From Pseudomonas fluorescens (lineage in GTDB: Bacteria > Pseudomonadota > Gammaproteobacteria > Pseudomonadales > Pseudomonadaceae), in NCBI RefSeq assembly GCF_001708445.1, contig NZ_CP015637.1, forward strand, positions 2,233,001 to 2,297,000: a stretch of DNA of 64,000 nucleotides. The letters run 5' to 3'. The first letter of the stretch is position 1. Each line of letters begins with the position of its first letter. This document shows, in pieces, positions 38,315 to 46,638 of this stretch. Under the pieces are notes generated by a model. That model worked only from the letters and a program-made list of their open reading frames with translations, ran no database searches and had not been told where the DNA came from. Both the position numbers and the translations under genes were made by a program.

Positions 38315-38334
38315 ACCTGCCCATTTGGGCAGCT
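38315..38334. promoter_or_regulatory. las/lux box upstream of the luxI-type gene
   Basis: ACCTGCCCATTTGGGCAGCT. The inner CTGCCC-ATTT-GGGCAG is a perfect inverted repeat, and the CTG-N10-CAG spacing is that of LasR/LuxR-type operators. It is centred about 71 bp before the luxI-type start codon, leaving room for a promoter in which the box would sit near -42. Confidence 0.82.
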
Positions 38335-38395
38335 ACTCACACAGTGATGGGTTTGTTGTACTTGCTTAATCATATTGGCTGGCTGGGTAGTTGGC

Positions 38396-38980
38396 ATGCT
38401 TACGGCAATAACAGGGACGGTTGGCGAACTTTTGCCAGGGATGGCACGCGCGTTGGCTAACTATCGGTACGAAGTATTCGTTAAAACATTGGGTTGGCCG
38501 TTACATTGCGAGGAGGGTATTGAACTGGATGCGTTTGATCGTCCAGATACTGTCTATGTAGTGGCCTGTGATCGTGATCGCGAAATATTTGGTTGTGCCC
38601 GACTGCTTCCCACTAATGGGCCGTATTTGTTGGGGGAAGTTTTTCCGCATTTGATGGGTGCAAGTTCCCTGCCTTTTTCGCCGGGTATCTGGGAGCTTTC
38701 CCGGTTTGCCATCAGCCAGCCCAAGGGCCAGGTATTAACCGCCGCGCAAGCTTGGAAAAATACAGTAACGCTGGTCCGGGAAGTCATTGATGTTGCGCGC
38801 TCCAAGGGCGCTTTTCGATTGATCGCGTTCAGTGCGGTAGGCAATGAGCGCTTGCTCAAGCGGATGGGCGTCAATACCCGCCGGATTTCACCGCCACACC
38901 TGATCGATAACCAGAGCGTTGTGCCTTTCTGGATCGAGATCGACGACCAAACCACCCGTGCCTTATGCCTGGCCGCCTGA
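38396..38980 (+). CDS. LuxI-type acyl-homoserine-lactone synthase
   Basis: A 194-residue autoinducer synthase. The ATG at 38396 (MLTAITGTVGELLPGMARAL) is preferred over a TTG 21 bases upstream. With this start the invariant LuxI residues fall at the canonical numbers: Arg24, Phe28, Trp34, Asp45, Asp48, Arg69, Phe83, Glu100 and Arg103 (YRYEVFVKTLGW, ELDAFD, CARLLP, WELSRFA). It makes an acyl-homoserine lactone from S-adenosylmethionine and acyl-ACP; chain length cannot be read. It heads the twelve-gene rightward cluster and lies behind a las/lux box, implying positive feedback and quorum control of the downstream genes. Confidence 0.93.
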   Translation: MLTAITGTVGELLPGMARALANYRYEVFVKTLGWPLHCEEGIELDAFDRPDTVYVVACDRDREIFGCARLLPTNGPYLLGEVFPHLMGASSLPFSPGIWELSRFAISQPKGQVLTAAQAWKNTVTLVREVIDVARSKGAFRLIAFSAVGNERLLKRMGVNTRRISPPHLIDNQSVVPFWIEIDDQTTRALCLAA

Positions 38981-39014
38981 ACACCCATGCCACGCAGGTG
39001 GGACGAGAATATCG

Positions 39015-40061
39015 ATGAGCAGAGTCATAGGTTTGGCCGCGTGCGACTGGTATGCCTTGCGGCATCTGGACCAGCAGGTGTCGGTGGTGGGGCGCACGCA
39101 GCAACAGATTGAACAGCGCGTGATAGCAGCCTGCGAGCATTCGGCCACCGAACATAACATCCCGGTGGCGTGGCAAGACGAACACGGTAACCTCGTTGCC
39201 TTTTGCATTGTGCATTTCGATCGGCGCGCCACGATCAATGGGGTGGGCACTGCCTATTTTTCAACCCTGATCGCGTTACCCCAGGCAAGCGCCTTGCAGG
39301 CGCTGATGCACAGTTCAATCGACTATATAAACAGCTCGCGGTTGTTGCCCCGGCAGGTGACTGAGTTGGTCGGCCCCCTCCACAGTTCATTCCTGATTGA
39401 GCGCGGGCTGCGTACGTTCGAGTCCGACTTTAATGTGTTTTCATTGCCCGCCAATACGCTGGCACTCGCGGATGCAATGACCGAGGCGGGTTTCCACAAA
39501 GAAAAAGACCTGATCGAGATTGTCTTTGAACCGCCTGCCCAGGGTTATCAATACCAGGCCTTGGAAGACAAACTCACGCAACGATTGGCCGATATCCAGT
39601 TTGTTCATTGTGGCCAGGATGAACTGGTCGCCAAGAGTCAGCAATTGGCCGACTGTTATAACCGCGCCTGGGAACGCAACTGGGGTTATAGCCTGGCGTC
39701 GAAAGGGCAGTTTGAAGTGGCGGCGCGCAATATCAATAATATTTCTGCGTTGATCGCCGAGCGGCACGGTGAAGTGGTCGGTTTCACTATGTTTGCACCC
39801 GCCTTGAATCAACAGGGGTTATATGGCCGGGCGTTTTTCACCGGTGTCGCGCCGGCTTATCAACGCAAGGGATTGTCGGTTGCGCTCACGCTGAAGTTAT
39901 CCGCGATTGCATTAAGTGTGGTCGGACGCGGACGCATCAGTGTGTCTTGGATGCTCGAAGATAACATCATGGTACTGCGCACCATGCGCCACCTGACTCA
40001 AGAGGGTGTTTGCCATGAACGCGCTTATCGAATTTATAGATATGCCACGCCGGCTGAATGA
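39015..40061 (+). CDS. GNAT-family protein resembling bacterial ceramide synthase
   Basis: A 348-residue GNAT protein starting MSRVIGLAACDWYALRHLDQ; GGGACGAG lies upstream of this ATG, 34 bases after the luxI-type stop. The C-terminal half is the GNAT core with a CoA-loop-like VAPAYQRKGLSVAL (278-291). Two segments, CYNRAWERNWGY (214-225) and SWMLEDN...YRIYRY near the end, are the signatures I associate with the large GNAT proteins of bacterial sphingolipid clusters that N-acylate the sphingoid amine. It overlaps the alpha-oxoamine synthase gene by 47 bases, implying a paired function. Family membership is confident; the N-acylation role is inference. Confidence 0.75.
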   Translation: MSRVIGLAACDWYALRHLDQQVSVVGRTQQQIEQRVIAACEHSATEHNIPVAWQDEHGNLVAFCIVHFDRRATINGVGTAYFSTLIALPQASALQALMHSSIDYINSSRLLPRQVTELVGPLHSSFLIERGLRTFESDFNVFSLPANTLALADAMTEAGFHKEKDLIEIVFEPPAQGYQYQALEDKLTQRLADIQFVHCGQDELVAKSQQLADCYNRAWERNWGYSLASKGQFEVAARNINNISALIAERHGEVVGFTMFAPALNQQGLYGRAFFTGVAPAYQRKGLSVALTLKLSAIALSVVGRGRISVSWMLEDNIMVLRTMRHLTQEGVCHERAYRIYRYATPAE

Positions 40062-41223
40062 GAGTGTTATGCGCATAGATGACGTCGCCTTCAAATCGAA
40101 AGAGTTGGGTTATTACACCTACTTCCCTAAAGTGCGTTCGGCCTGTGGTCGCGACATGACCCTCGCCGACGGGCGCACGCTGTTGAACTTTGCGTCGTGT
40201 GATTACTTGGGTTTGTCCAATAACGAACGTATGAAAGAGTCGGCCATCGCGGCCATTCGCGAGTACGGTTCGAACATCGGCGGGCCGATGATTTTCAGTG
40301 GTTTTACTGAGTACCACGAGCGCTTGCAAAACCGTTACCGTGATTTGTTCGGTGGTCGCACCACGCTGATGTTTACCACGTCGTACCAAGCGAACTTCGG
40401 GGTGATCCCCTTGGCCGCTGAGCGTGCCGATCTGATTTTGCTGGACAAGCTGTCCCATGTCTCGATCTGGGACGGCGTGAAGCTATCGGGTTGCCCGTTC
40501 AGGGCCTACAGCCACGGCGACGTGGAGATGCTCGGGCAGTTGGTGCAGCTCAACCAGGACAAGAAAATCCTGATCATCAGCGACGGCGTGTTCTCCGCCG
40601 ACGGGGATGTGGCCGATCTTGCCGCCATCGTGGCGTTGAAGCAGGTGCATCCGCAACTCGAAATCTACATCGACGATGCACACGGCGTGGGGATGTTGGG
40701 CGACTCCGGTCAGGGCGCCTGTGAGTCGGCGGGGGTCGCCGCGCAGGTTGACTACATTGTCGGCACCATGAGCAAGGCGTTCGGCTCTTCCGGTGGGTTC
40801 GTGGTGTTCAAGGACGAGGCGTTCGCCGAACGGGTGCGGTTCCGTTGCCCGACCTATAACGCTTCGCGCTCGGTGTCGCCGGGTGTCGCTTCGGCATCGT
40901 GCACCGCGCTTGAGATCAATGCCACGCAGGGCGCCGAACGCCGCCAGGCACTGGCTGAACTGACACGCTACACCCACGAACAACTGAGCGCCCTGGGCGT
41001 GGACAAACTCAGCTCGCGGACGGCGGTGATTCCCGTGGTGTTCAAGGACCCGATGGAGGCCGCACGGGTCAATGCCGAGCTGGTTGACCAAGGCATCATG
41101 GGGTCGCTGTTTGTGCCGCCCTTCGTACCCAACCATCAGTCCCGGATCAGGCTGTGCCTGACGTACAACCACACGGTGGCCGATGTGGATTACTGCATTA
41201 CAGCCCTGCGCAGCGTGATCTGA
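40015..41223 (+). CDS. alpha-oxoamine synthase (serine palmitoyltransferase/AONS-like, PLP-dependent)
   Basis: A 402-residue fold-type I PLP enzyme starting MNALIEFIDMPRRLNESVMR. Family marks are NFASCDYLGLSNNERMKESA, the glycine-rich YGSNIGGPMIFSGFTEYHER, the stacking His in LDKLSHVSIWDG, YIDDAHGVGMLGDSGQG, and the PLP lysine in GTMSKAFGSSGGF. Such enzymes condense an amino acid (Gly, Ala, Ser) with an acyl-CoA or acyl-ACP, losing CO2 and giving a 2-amino ketone. With an ACP, ketosynthases, a GNAT protein and a reductase downstream, a long-chain amino ketone is the likely product. The amino acid used cannot be told; CqsA-like or KBL-like chemistry are alternatives. Confidence 0.85.
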   Translation: MNALIEFIDMPRRLNESVMRIDDVAFKSKELGYYTYFPKVRSACGRDMTLADGRTLLNFASCDYLGLSNNERMKESAIAAIREYGSNIGGPMIFSGFTEYHERLQNRYRDLFGGRTTLMFTTSYQANFGVIPLAAERADLILLDKLSHVSIWDGVKLSGCPFRAYSHGDVEMLGQLVQLNQDKKILIISDGVFSADGDVADLAAIVALKQVHPQLEIYIDDAHGVGMLGDSGQGACESAGVAAQVDYIVGTMSKAFGSSGGFVVFKDEAFAERVRFRCPTYNASRSVSPGVASASCTALEINATQGAERRQALAELTRYTHEQLSALGVDKLSSRTAVIPVVFKDPMEAARVNAELVDQGIMGSLFVPPFVPNHQSRIRLCLTYNHTVADVDYCITALRSVI

Positions 41224-41296
41224 GACCGCCGTCGGTTCCCCAATGCCAGCGGGCGCCTGCGTCCGCTGTTTAATCCGTCAACGAAGTGGTAATGAA

Positions 41297-42034
41297 ATGG
41301 TTCAGGTGGCTTCGGCTCTGTTGGGCATCGTGCTTTTCTATTTTGTGTTGTGTAAAGGCCTGGGACTGTTGGTGCTCAACCGAGGCGTGCGGGTGAACTA
41401 CACACGAAAAGTCGGGCACTTTGCGATGTTCCTGCTGCCCAGCCTGTTTTTCGCCTTGTTCAATATTCAAAGCACCCATGAGCGCTTGCTGCTGTCGATG
41501 GTGTCGACTGCCATCCTGTTCCTGGCGATGTGTGGATGGTCTCGTCGTCGGTCCCTCACCGCCCAACATATGTTTGCCAGTATTGATCGCCCGGAAGACT
41601 CGCCGCACACCCTTTCCTGGTTGGTGAGCCAGACCGTGGCGGGGTTGTTCGTGCTGTGGGTGACCCAGTATTGCTGGTTGGCGCTCGGGGTACCGGTGGA
41701 GTTGATATACATCACGATCCTGGCCACCACCTTCGGTGACGGGCTGGCAGAGCCGGTGGGTGTCCGTTTTGGTAAGCACGAGTACGTTGCGAAAGGCTTT
41801 TTTGTCGATAAGAAATTCAAGCGAACCCTTGAAGGCTCGGCCACTGTGTTTGTGATGTCGATGGTGTTTTGCGTGGCATTCGAGCAGTACTTTTCAGCGG
41901 GACAGTTTTTCCTGCTCTGCGCCGTGTTCCCACTTGCACTGACGCTGACGGAAGCCAAATCCCCGCACACCTGGGATACGCCGTTTCTGTTCCTGGTCGG
42001 TAACGCCATCGTGACGGGGGTGTACCTGCTGTGA
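41297..42034 (+). CDS. CTP-dependent lipid kinase-like membrane protein (dolichol/phytol kinase, DGK1 family)
   Basis: A 245-residue protein starting MVQVASALLGIVLFYFVLCK, with about seven membrane helices. It has the family pattern NYTRKVGHFAMFLLPS (Arg-Lys...His), TTFGDGLAEPVGVRFGKHEY (Gly-Asp...Gly) and KRTLEGSATVFVMS. Characterised relatives transfer phosphate from CTP to dolichol, phytol or diacylglycerol; CdsA-type cytidylyltransferases are more distant. In this cluster it could phosphorylate a lipid alcohol. It is followed, with a 4-base overlap (GTGA), by a histidine phosphatase gene, so opposing or sequential phosphate steps are conceivable. Confidence 0.72.
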   Translation: MVQVASALLGIVLFYFVLCKGLGLLVLNRGVRVNYTRKVGHFAMFLLPSLFFALFNIQSTHERLLLSMVSTAILFLAMCGWSRRRSLTAQHMFASIDRPEDSPHTLSWLVSQTVAGLFVLWVTQYCWLALGVPVELIYITILATTFGDGLAEPVGVRFGKHEYVAKGFFVDKKFKRTLEGSATVFVMSMVFCVAFEQYFSAGQFFLLCAVFPLALTLTEAKSPHTWDTPFLFLVGNAIVTGVYLL

Positions 42035-42603
42035 TTTATCTGATTCGCCATGCCTCACCCAAGGTCGACTATTCGCGCTGCGGTGCCGCACTGGCCAAAG
42101 TCCGCCTGGATGAATACAACCACACCGCCCTGATCGAAGAAGACGAAATCAGCGGCTTCTTGAACCGTACGCCGTTGTCGCAGCCGCTATTGAGCGCCGA
42201 GGCCACCATCTTGTCTTCACCCGTCAACCGGGCCTATGCCACGGCGTGCCGGTTGTTCGATGCGCAGCGTGTCCAGCGGGACAGCCGCTTGCACGAGTAC
42301 GACCTGCGCTTGAGCGCCATTCCCTGGGTGACGATGGGCTTGAGGCAATGGTTCGCCCTGCATCGGGTGGCCTGGCTGCTGGGCATTTCATTGGGCGCGG
42401 CCTCCCGCAAGGACGAGTACCGTCGAGCGGCCGCGGTCGCCGACGAGCTCTATGCCGCCAGCACCGAGGCGGGCAAGACCGTGGTCGTCGTGTCCCACGG
42501 CATGTTCCTGCGATCGGTGCGCCAGCGCCTGCAAAAGCAGGGTATGCAGGCGCATACGGTTTATCGCTCAGGGTGTTTCACGGTCGAAACCTTAACCCCA
42601 TGA
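42031..42603 (+). CDS. histidine phosphatase-family protein
   Basis: A 190-residue branch of the phosphoglycerate-mutase-like superfamily starting at GTG with MIYLIRHASPKVDYSRCGAA. The catalytic RHA triplet (in place of the common RHG) and the second catalytic His in VVVSHGMFLRSVR are present, as is Ser/Arg of the ILSSPVNRAYATA motif. It probably removes a phosphate from a small or lipid substrate. It is translationally coupled to the lipid-kinase-like gene. The substrate is unknown. Confidence 0.85.
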   Translation: MIYLIRHASPKVDYSRCGAALAKVRLDEYNHTALIEEDEISGFLNRTPLSQPLLSAEATILSSPVNRAYATACRLFDAQRVQRDSRLHEYDLRLSAIPWVTMGLRQWFALHRVAWLLGISLGAASRKDEYRRAAAVADELYAASTEAGKTVVVVSHGMFLRSVRQRLQKQGMQAHTVYRSGCFTVETLTP

Positions 42604-42613
42604 AAGGGATTGC

Positions 42614-43525
42614 GTGCACGTGAAGAAGATACTGCTGTTAGGCGCCAGTGGGTTTATCGGACGAGGGGTCTACGAACGCCTTGACCCATTGCCGGGGATT
42701 GACGTTATCCGCCATTCGCGTTCGCCCAGGGCGGGGTACACGGCGTGCGAAATCGGCTCGCCGGCATTCGATAAGCTGGTCGACGAGTGTGATTGCATTG
42801 TCAATTGCACCGGCATCGGGCTTAGCCGCCTGGGCACGGCCGGCGCCAGTAACAAAGCCCTTACCGAGCAGATACTGGCCGCGATCAAACCCGGTGCCAC
42901 GGGCAAGAAACCATTCTTTCATTTGAGCAGCGTCAAAGCCCACAACCCAGAGCAACGAGTGGATGCCTACGCCGATGACAAGTACGCGGCCGAGCAGGTG
43001 ATTCACCTCAATAGCGACAAAGTGCAGGGCGTGATATTGCGCGTGCCGACGGTACTGGGGCGGCATGACAAGAACCTGCTACCGATGATTTCGATGTGCC
43101 GGTTGAAGCTGCTGCCGAAGGTCACCGGCCAACTTCCGGCCCTGCATGTGATTGGGGTGGAGAGTATTGCCACCTGCATTATCCAATGGTTGGCGCGCGT
43201 GCCTGACCCGGCACTGCACACGTATTACCTGCTCAGTGACCGCACGGTGACGTACAACGACCTGGTGGGCGAAGTGTATGCCCGCTTGCAACCACTGGCG
43301 CGCAGTGCCCGGTTACGTTCGGTCAGCGTGCACGGGTTGGCCAAGGTCTACAAAGTGCTGACGTTCATGGACCGGTTCAGGCGCGGGCGCAAGCTGTTTC
43401 CATGGGCGCGCTTCAATGATCTGTTTGTCTGCCCTTGGCACATCGAAAGCGGTGTAGACGTGATCCAGACCCCGCTCAGGGTGTCGGCGTTGATAGGAGA
43501 CTACTTTGAAAACGCTCAGGGTTGA
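42614..43525 (+). CDS. NAD(P)-dependent epimerase/reductase, extended SDR
   Basis: A 303-residue extended SDR, GTG start at 42614 (or 42620) after AAAGGGA. The nucleotide motif ILLLGASGFIGRGVYERL, a catalytic Ser in FHLSSVKAHN and the Tyr-Lys pair in YADDKYAAEQ are visible. In bacterial sphingolipid clusters an enzyme of this superfamily (CerR) reduces 3-ketoceramide; here it could reduce the 3-keto group made by the oxoamine synthase. A sugar epimerase role is less likely because no sugar genes are near. Confidence 0.78.
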   Translation: MHVKKILLLGASGFIGRGVYERLDPLPGIDVIRHSRSPRAGYTACEIGSPAFDKLVDECDCIVNCTGIGLSRLGTAGASNKALTEQILAAIKPGATGKKPFFHLSSVKAHNPEQRVDAYADDKYAAEQVIHLNSDKVQGVILRVPTVLGRHDKNLLPMISMCRLKLLPKVTGQLPALHVIGVESIATCIIQWLARVPDPALHTYYLLSDRTVTYNDLVGEVYARLQPLARSARLRSVSVHGLAKVYKVLTFMDRFRRGRKLFPWARFNDLFVCPWHIESGVDVIQTPLRVSALIGDYFENAQG

Positions 43526-44120
43526 TGTGGCGTTAAGCCTGCTGACGCCGTTGGCATGTGCATCGGCGGTCCTCATGTATTACGCCGGCCTGACATTCGT
43601 GGTGCCAATCTTCATGGCCAGTGTCCTGCTGCTGGCAGAGCTGTATTTTCTCCAGGAAACCGACAGCGACAGCACCTTCGATAAAGGCATCAAGAGCGGC
43701 TTCATGGTGTCCTGTGCCATATCGATCGTCATGTTGTTGCAGTTGCTGATGCGCAGCGATGTGCTGTTGCACCTTGTCGGCTCGTTGCTGATCGCCGGTG
43801 GGATCGGTTTGCGTGCCCATGGAAAGATCGTCCTGGGGCGGCACTTTTCCCACTCGCTGCGGGTACTTGCCGATCATCAGTTGGTCAAGGTCGGCGCCTT
43901 CAAATATATCCGGCATCCGGCGTATCTGGGCACGTTGCTGATCGTGACCGGCTTTGCCTTGTACACGAGTATCTACGCGGCACTGGTCATCTTTTTTTTG
44001 GCACTTGCGTTGATTCTCAAGCGCGTGAGTCAAGAGGAGAAAATGCTGCTGGGGTATTTCGGTGCCGCCTACAGGCAGTACCAGTTCGATAGTTTCAAAG
44101 TTATCCCGTTTGTTATCTGA
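43506..44120 (+). CDS. isoprenylcysteine carboxyl methyltransferase (ICMT)-like membrane protein
   Basis: A 204-residue membrane protein, TTG start at 43506 with AGGAGA five bases upstream, overlapping the previous gene by 20 bases. About five membrane helices are followed by the ICMT/PEMT signature VKVGAFKYIRHPAYLGTLL and RVSQEEKMLLGYFGAAYRQY. Enzymes of this group use S-adenosylmethionine to methylate lipid-linked carboxyl or amine groups in the membrane. It could methylate the product's carboxyl, amine or phospho group. Substrate unknown. Confidence 0.8.
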   Translation: MKTLRVDVALSLLTPLACASAVLMYYAGLTFVVPIFMASVLLLAELYFLQETDSDSTFDKGIKSGFMVSCAISIVMLLQLLMRSDVLLHLVGSLLIAGGIGLRAHGKIVLGRHFSHSLRVLADHQLVKVGAFKYIRHPAYLGTLLIVTGFALYTSIYAALVIFFLALALILKRVSQEEKMLLGYFGAAYRQYQFDSFKVIPFVI

Positions 44121-44144
44121 CTCGGTTATTTAAAAGGAGCGTTT

Positions 44145-44399
44145 ATGAACACTGTGCATGAAGCAAAAATCAAGCAGATCGTCGCCAAGGTATTGGGGGT
44201 CAATGCCGAGGAGATTCGCAACCACGAAAACTTTGTCGAGGCGTATGGTGCCGATTCAATGTCAGGCATAGAAATCCTGGCGGGGATCGAGGGGGCTTTC
44301 CAGGTGCGGGTCGATGAAGCCTATCTGCCGCAGATCATCAGTGTGGATTCCATTCTCGGGTTTATCCACGAGACCTTGCCTGCGGCCGAGTGTGCATGA
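44145..44399 (+). CDS. acyl carrier protein
   Basis: An 84-residue acidic protein with AAAAGGAGCG before the ATG. The phosphopantetheine site is Ser38 in YGADSMSGIEILAGIE, with the DSM rather than the DSL of housekeeping AcpP. It would carry chains for the ketosynthase pair encoded next and possibly donate acyl groups to the oxoamine synthase. ATGA overlap with the ketosynthase gene. Clearly a dedicated, diverged ACP rather than acpP. Confidence 0.92.
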   Translation: MNTVHEAKIKQIVAKVLGVNAEEIRNHENFVEAYGADSMSGIEILAGIEGAFQVRVDEAYLPQIISVDSILGFIHETLPAAECA

Positions 44400-45607
44400 T
44401 GAGCGCCGACAAGGGCAGGAGGGTGGTGGTCACGGGGCTGGGGCCGGTCAGTCCGATCGGCATCGGCAAAGCCGCGTTTTTCCAGGCGTTGAAAGCCGGG
44501 GTCAATGGCTCGGCGCCGCTTTGCAAAATCGACACCGACCGGTTCGAGCGCAAATACGGCTGTGAAGTGAAAGCGCCGGTCGGCCCCTTGATCCCGAATT
44601 TTGCCGCCTTCGCGCACGCCGGGGCTGCCAGCCATTTTGCCCTTGCCGCCACTGAACTGGCGCTGGCCGACGCGGGTATCGAGCGCGCCGCAATTCGCGG
44701 CCAGCGCGTCAATTGTTATTTCGGCACCACCTATGGCGAGTCTGATCGGATCGACAGCATGGTGACGGCCATGGCCGACCCCCAGTCGGACCCACAGCCG
44801 TCAGTCGACCCGGTGTTTGCCTCTGAAATCAGCCGTGATGTGCTCCGGTCAATCGGTTCGACCGGTGAGTCACTCACCATCGGCAACGCCTGCTCGGCCA
44901 GCAACACCGCGCTGATCTTTGGCTACGAGGCTATCCAGGCCGGGGACTGCGATATTGCCGTGTGCGGTGGCAGTGACGCGGTCTACAAGGCCACCTTCGC
45001 CACCTTCCATCGCTTGGGCAGCATGACCGACAAAGACTGCACGCCGTTCAATACCGGGCGTAAAGGCGTGCTGACCGCCGAAGGTGGCAGTGCCCTGGTG
45101 CTTGAGGATTACGAGCGGGCGCTGCGTCGGGGCGCGCCGATCTATGGGGAAGTGCTGGGGTTTTCGATGAACTGCGATGCCGACCATATGGTCAGGCTCA
45201 ATCACCAGCGTGTCGGCGAGTGTCTGCAGGCCGCGTTGGCCAAGGCGGCAGTGGCGCCGGCTGAGGTGGGGTATATCTGTGCCCACGGCACTGGCACCGT
45301 GGCCAATGACAGCAACGAATACCAGGCCATCGAAGCGGTCTTCGGCGCGTCGCCGCCGCCGGTGAGTTCGATCAAGTCCATGATGGGCCACAGCATGGGC
45401 GCCGCGGCCGGCTTTGGCGCGATTGCCTGCATGCTGGCGCTGAGCGAGGGGCTGCCGCCGACGATCAATGTCACCGAGCAGGACCCGCACATCCCTCTTG
45501 ATGTGGTTGCCCAGGGGTTCCGGGCGGGCAAGGTCGATGTGGTGGTCAACAACGCTTTCGCTTTTGGCGGGAATAATTCAATTCTGGTATTCGGTAATTT
45601 GAAATGA
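44396..45607 (+). CDS. beta-ketoacyl-ACP synthase (KS-alpha, catalytic)
   Basis: A 403-residue KAS II-type enzyme with intact Cys-His-His triad: Cys166 in TIGNACSASNTALIFG, His297 in CAHGTGTVANDSNEY and His332 in MMGHSMGAAAGFGA. It performs decarboxylative Claisen condensation on ACP-bound chains. The start ATG overlaps the ACP stop; its own stop overlaps the next gene, which encodes a ketosynthase-like partner without the Cys. This mirrors KS/chain-length-factor pairs of type II polyketide and aryl-polyene systems. Confidence 0.92.
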   Translation: MMSADKGRRVVVTGLGPVSPIGIGKAAFFQALKAGVNGSAPLCKIDTDRFERKYGCEVKAPVGPLIPNFAAFAHAGAASHFALAATELALADAGIERAAIRGQRVNCYFGTTYGESDRIDSMVTAMADPQSDPQPSVDPVFASEISRDVLRSIGSTGESLTIGNACSASNTALIFGYEAIQAGDCDIAVCGGSDAVYKATFATFHRLGSMTDKDCTPFNTGRKGVLTAEGGSALVLEDYERALRRGAPIYGEVLGFSMNCDADHMVRLNHQRVGECLQAALAKAAVAPAEVGYICAHGTGTVANDSNEYQAIEAVFGASPPPVSSIKSMMGHSMGAAAGFGAIACMLALSEGLPPTINVTEQDPHIPLDVVAQGFRAGKVDVVVNNAFAFGGNNSILVFGNLK

Positions 45608-46638
45608 CGGGCGACGCTATCGTTGGATTGATCCTGCGTGATTGGGTCATGTTGCAAATGCCCGGTGAGTTCGAGCACGGCGGCGTCGAATTGAACCGGG
45701 GCACCCGGCCTGCGTGGGACTTGGCCGCTGGCGAGCTGGTAGGCGGGCGTGAGCTGAAGAACTTCGACCGCCAAGCCTTGTTGCTGCTGGCGGCGATGGC
45801 GCTGGTCAACGATGACAACCACGGTGACACCCTGGTGCGCTCGGCCCTTATCGGTGCGACGTCCAATGGCTCCATCGACAGCGTCATTCAGTTGATCAAG
45901 GAATCCAACGACAACCGCTTTGCCTTTCAGGTCAACCCGGCGCAGATCCCCAATACCGTGATCAATTCGTCGTTGGGTCAATTGGCGATCAAATACGGCA
46001 TCAAGGGCGCGAACGTCTCGTTGTGCGCAAAGGAGCTGAGTTTCTACAACGCCTTGGTTCAAGCCTTGAGGATTGCCCGGCGCGGCGACTCGGAGCGTCT
46101 CTACGCCACCGCGCTGGAAACCTTCAGCGGTGAGTTTGGCAAGCGCTACCTGCGCGCGATTGAACGGCCCGCCGAAGAACGGCCGGACACCGCGGCGGTG
46201 TTCAGCTTCGAGGCCAGTACCGACACGCAGGCGCCCGGGCTCGTCGTGCGGGCTTGTGTCACCGGGCGACTGCTCGCCGCCGACCCGGCCAGCCTGGGCG
46301 CGCTGATACGCGGGTGTCTGGCAGGGCAGGGCGTTGAACCGGCGGAGTGGCGCGTGAGCCTGGCCGCACCGGATGCCTGGCCGGCGACCTGCGTGGCGTT
46401 GAGCGACGCCCTGGGTATGCCGGTCGACAGGCTGGACCGGGCCAAGGCGCTGAGTTTGTCCCTGGTCGGCGCCTATCAATTGGCGCACCTGGCCAAAAGC
46501 ATTCCGGCGCAAGGCGGTGGGGTGATGGCCTGTGTGGATGAAGAAGGTTTTTATGGCGTTGCACTGATTCAGCGTAACGCTTTTCAAGCGGCTGCGTTAA
46601 CCGCGCCCAATCATTCGAGTCAAGCGGGTAGCTTATGA
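45604..46638 (+). CDS. ketosynthase-like partner (chain-length-factor type, Cys replaced)
   Basis: A 344-residue protein, ATGA-coupled to the ketosynthase gene. It aligns with ketosynthases in the central region (IPNTVINSSLGQLAIKYGIK, then GANVSLCAKELSFYNALVQA), but the position of the nucleophile Cys holds Glu144; the Cys at 141 lies three residues early. Neither the HGTGT nor the GHxxGAAG His motif is present. It is too short and lacks all three catalytic residues, so it is probably a non-catalytic subunit pairing with the upstream ketosynthase. Seen: the substitutions. Inferred: heterodimer and chain-length control. Confidence 0.75.
   Translation: MTGDAIVGLILRDWVMLQMPGEFEHGGVELNRGTRPAWDLAAGELVGGRELKNFDRQALLLLAAMALVNDDNHGDTLVRSALIGATSNGSIDSVIQLIKESNDNRFAFQVNPAQIPNTVINSSLGQLAIKYGIKGANVSLCAKELSFYNALVQALRIARRGDSERLYATALETFSGEFGKRYLRAIERPAEERPDTAAVFSFEASTDTQAPGLVVRACVTGRLLAADPASLGALIRGCLAGQGVEPAEWRVSLAAPDAWPATCVALSDALGMPVDRLDRAKALSLSLVGAYQLAHLAKSIPAQGGGVMACVDEEGFYGVALIQRNAFQAAALTAPNHSSQAGSL

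Noticed and set aside
40015..41223. Oxoamine synthase as a housekeeping BioF or KBL enzyme
   Set aside because: No biotin or threonine-catabolism gene is nearby, the glycine-rich loop differs from those families, and the gene is embedded in an ACP/ketosynthase operon.
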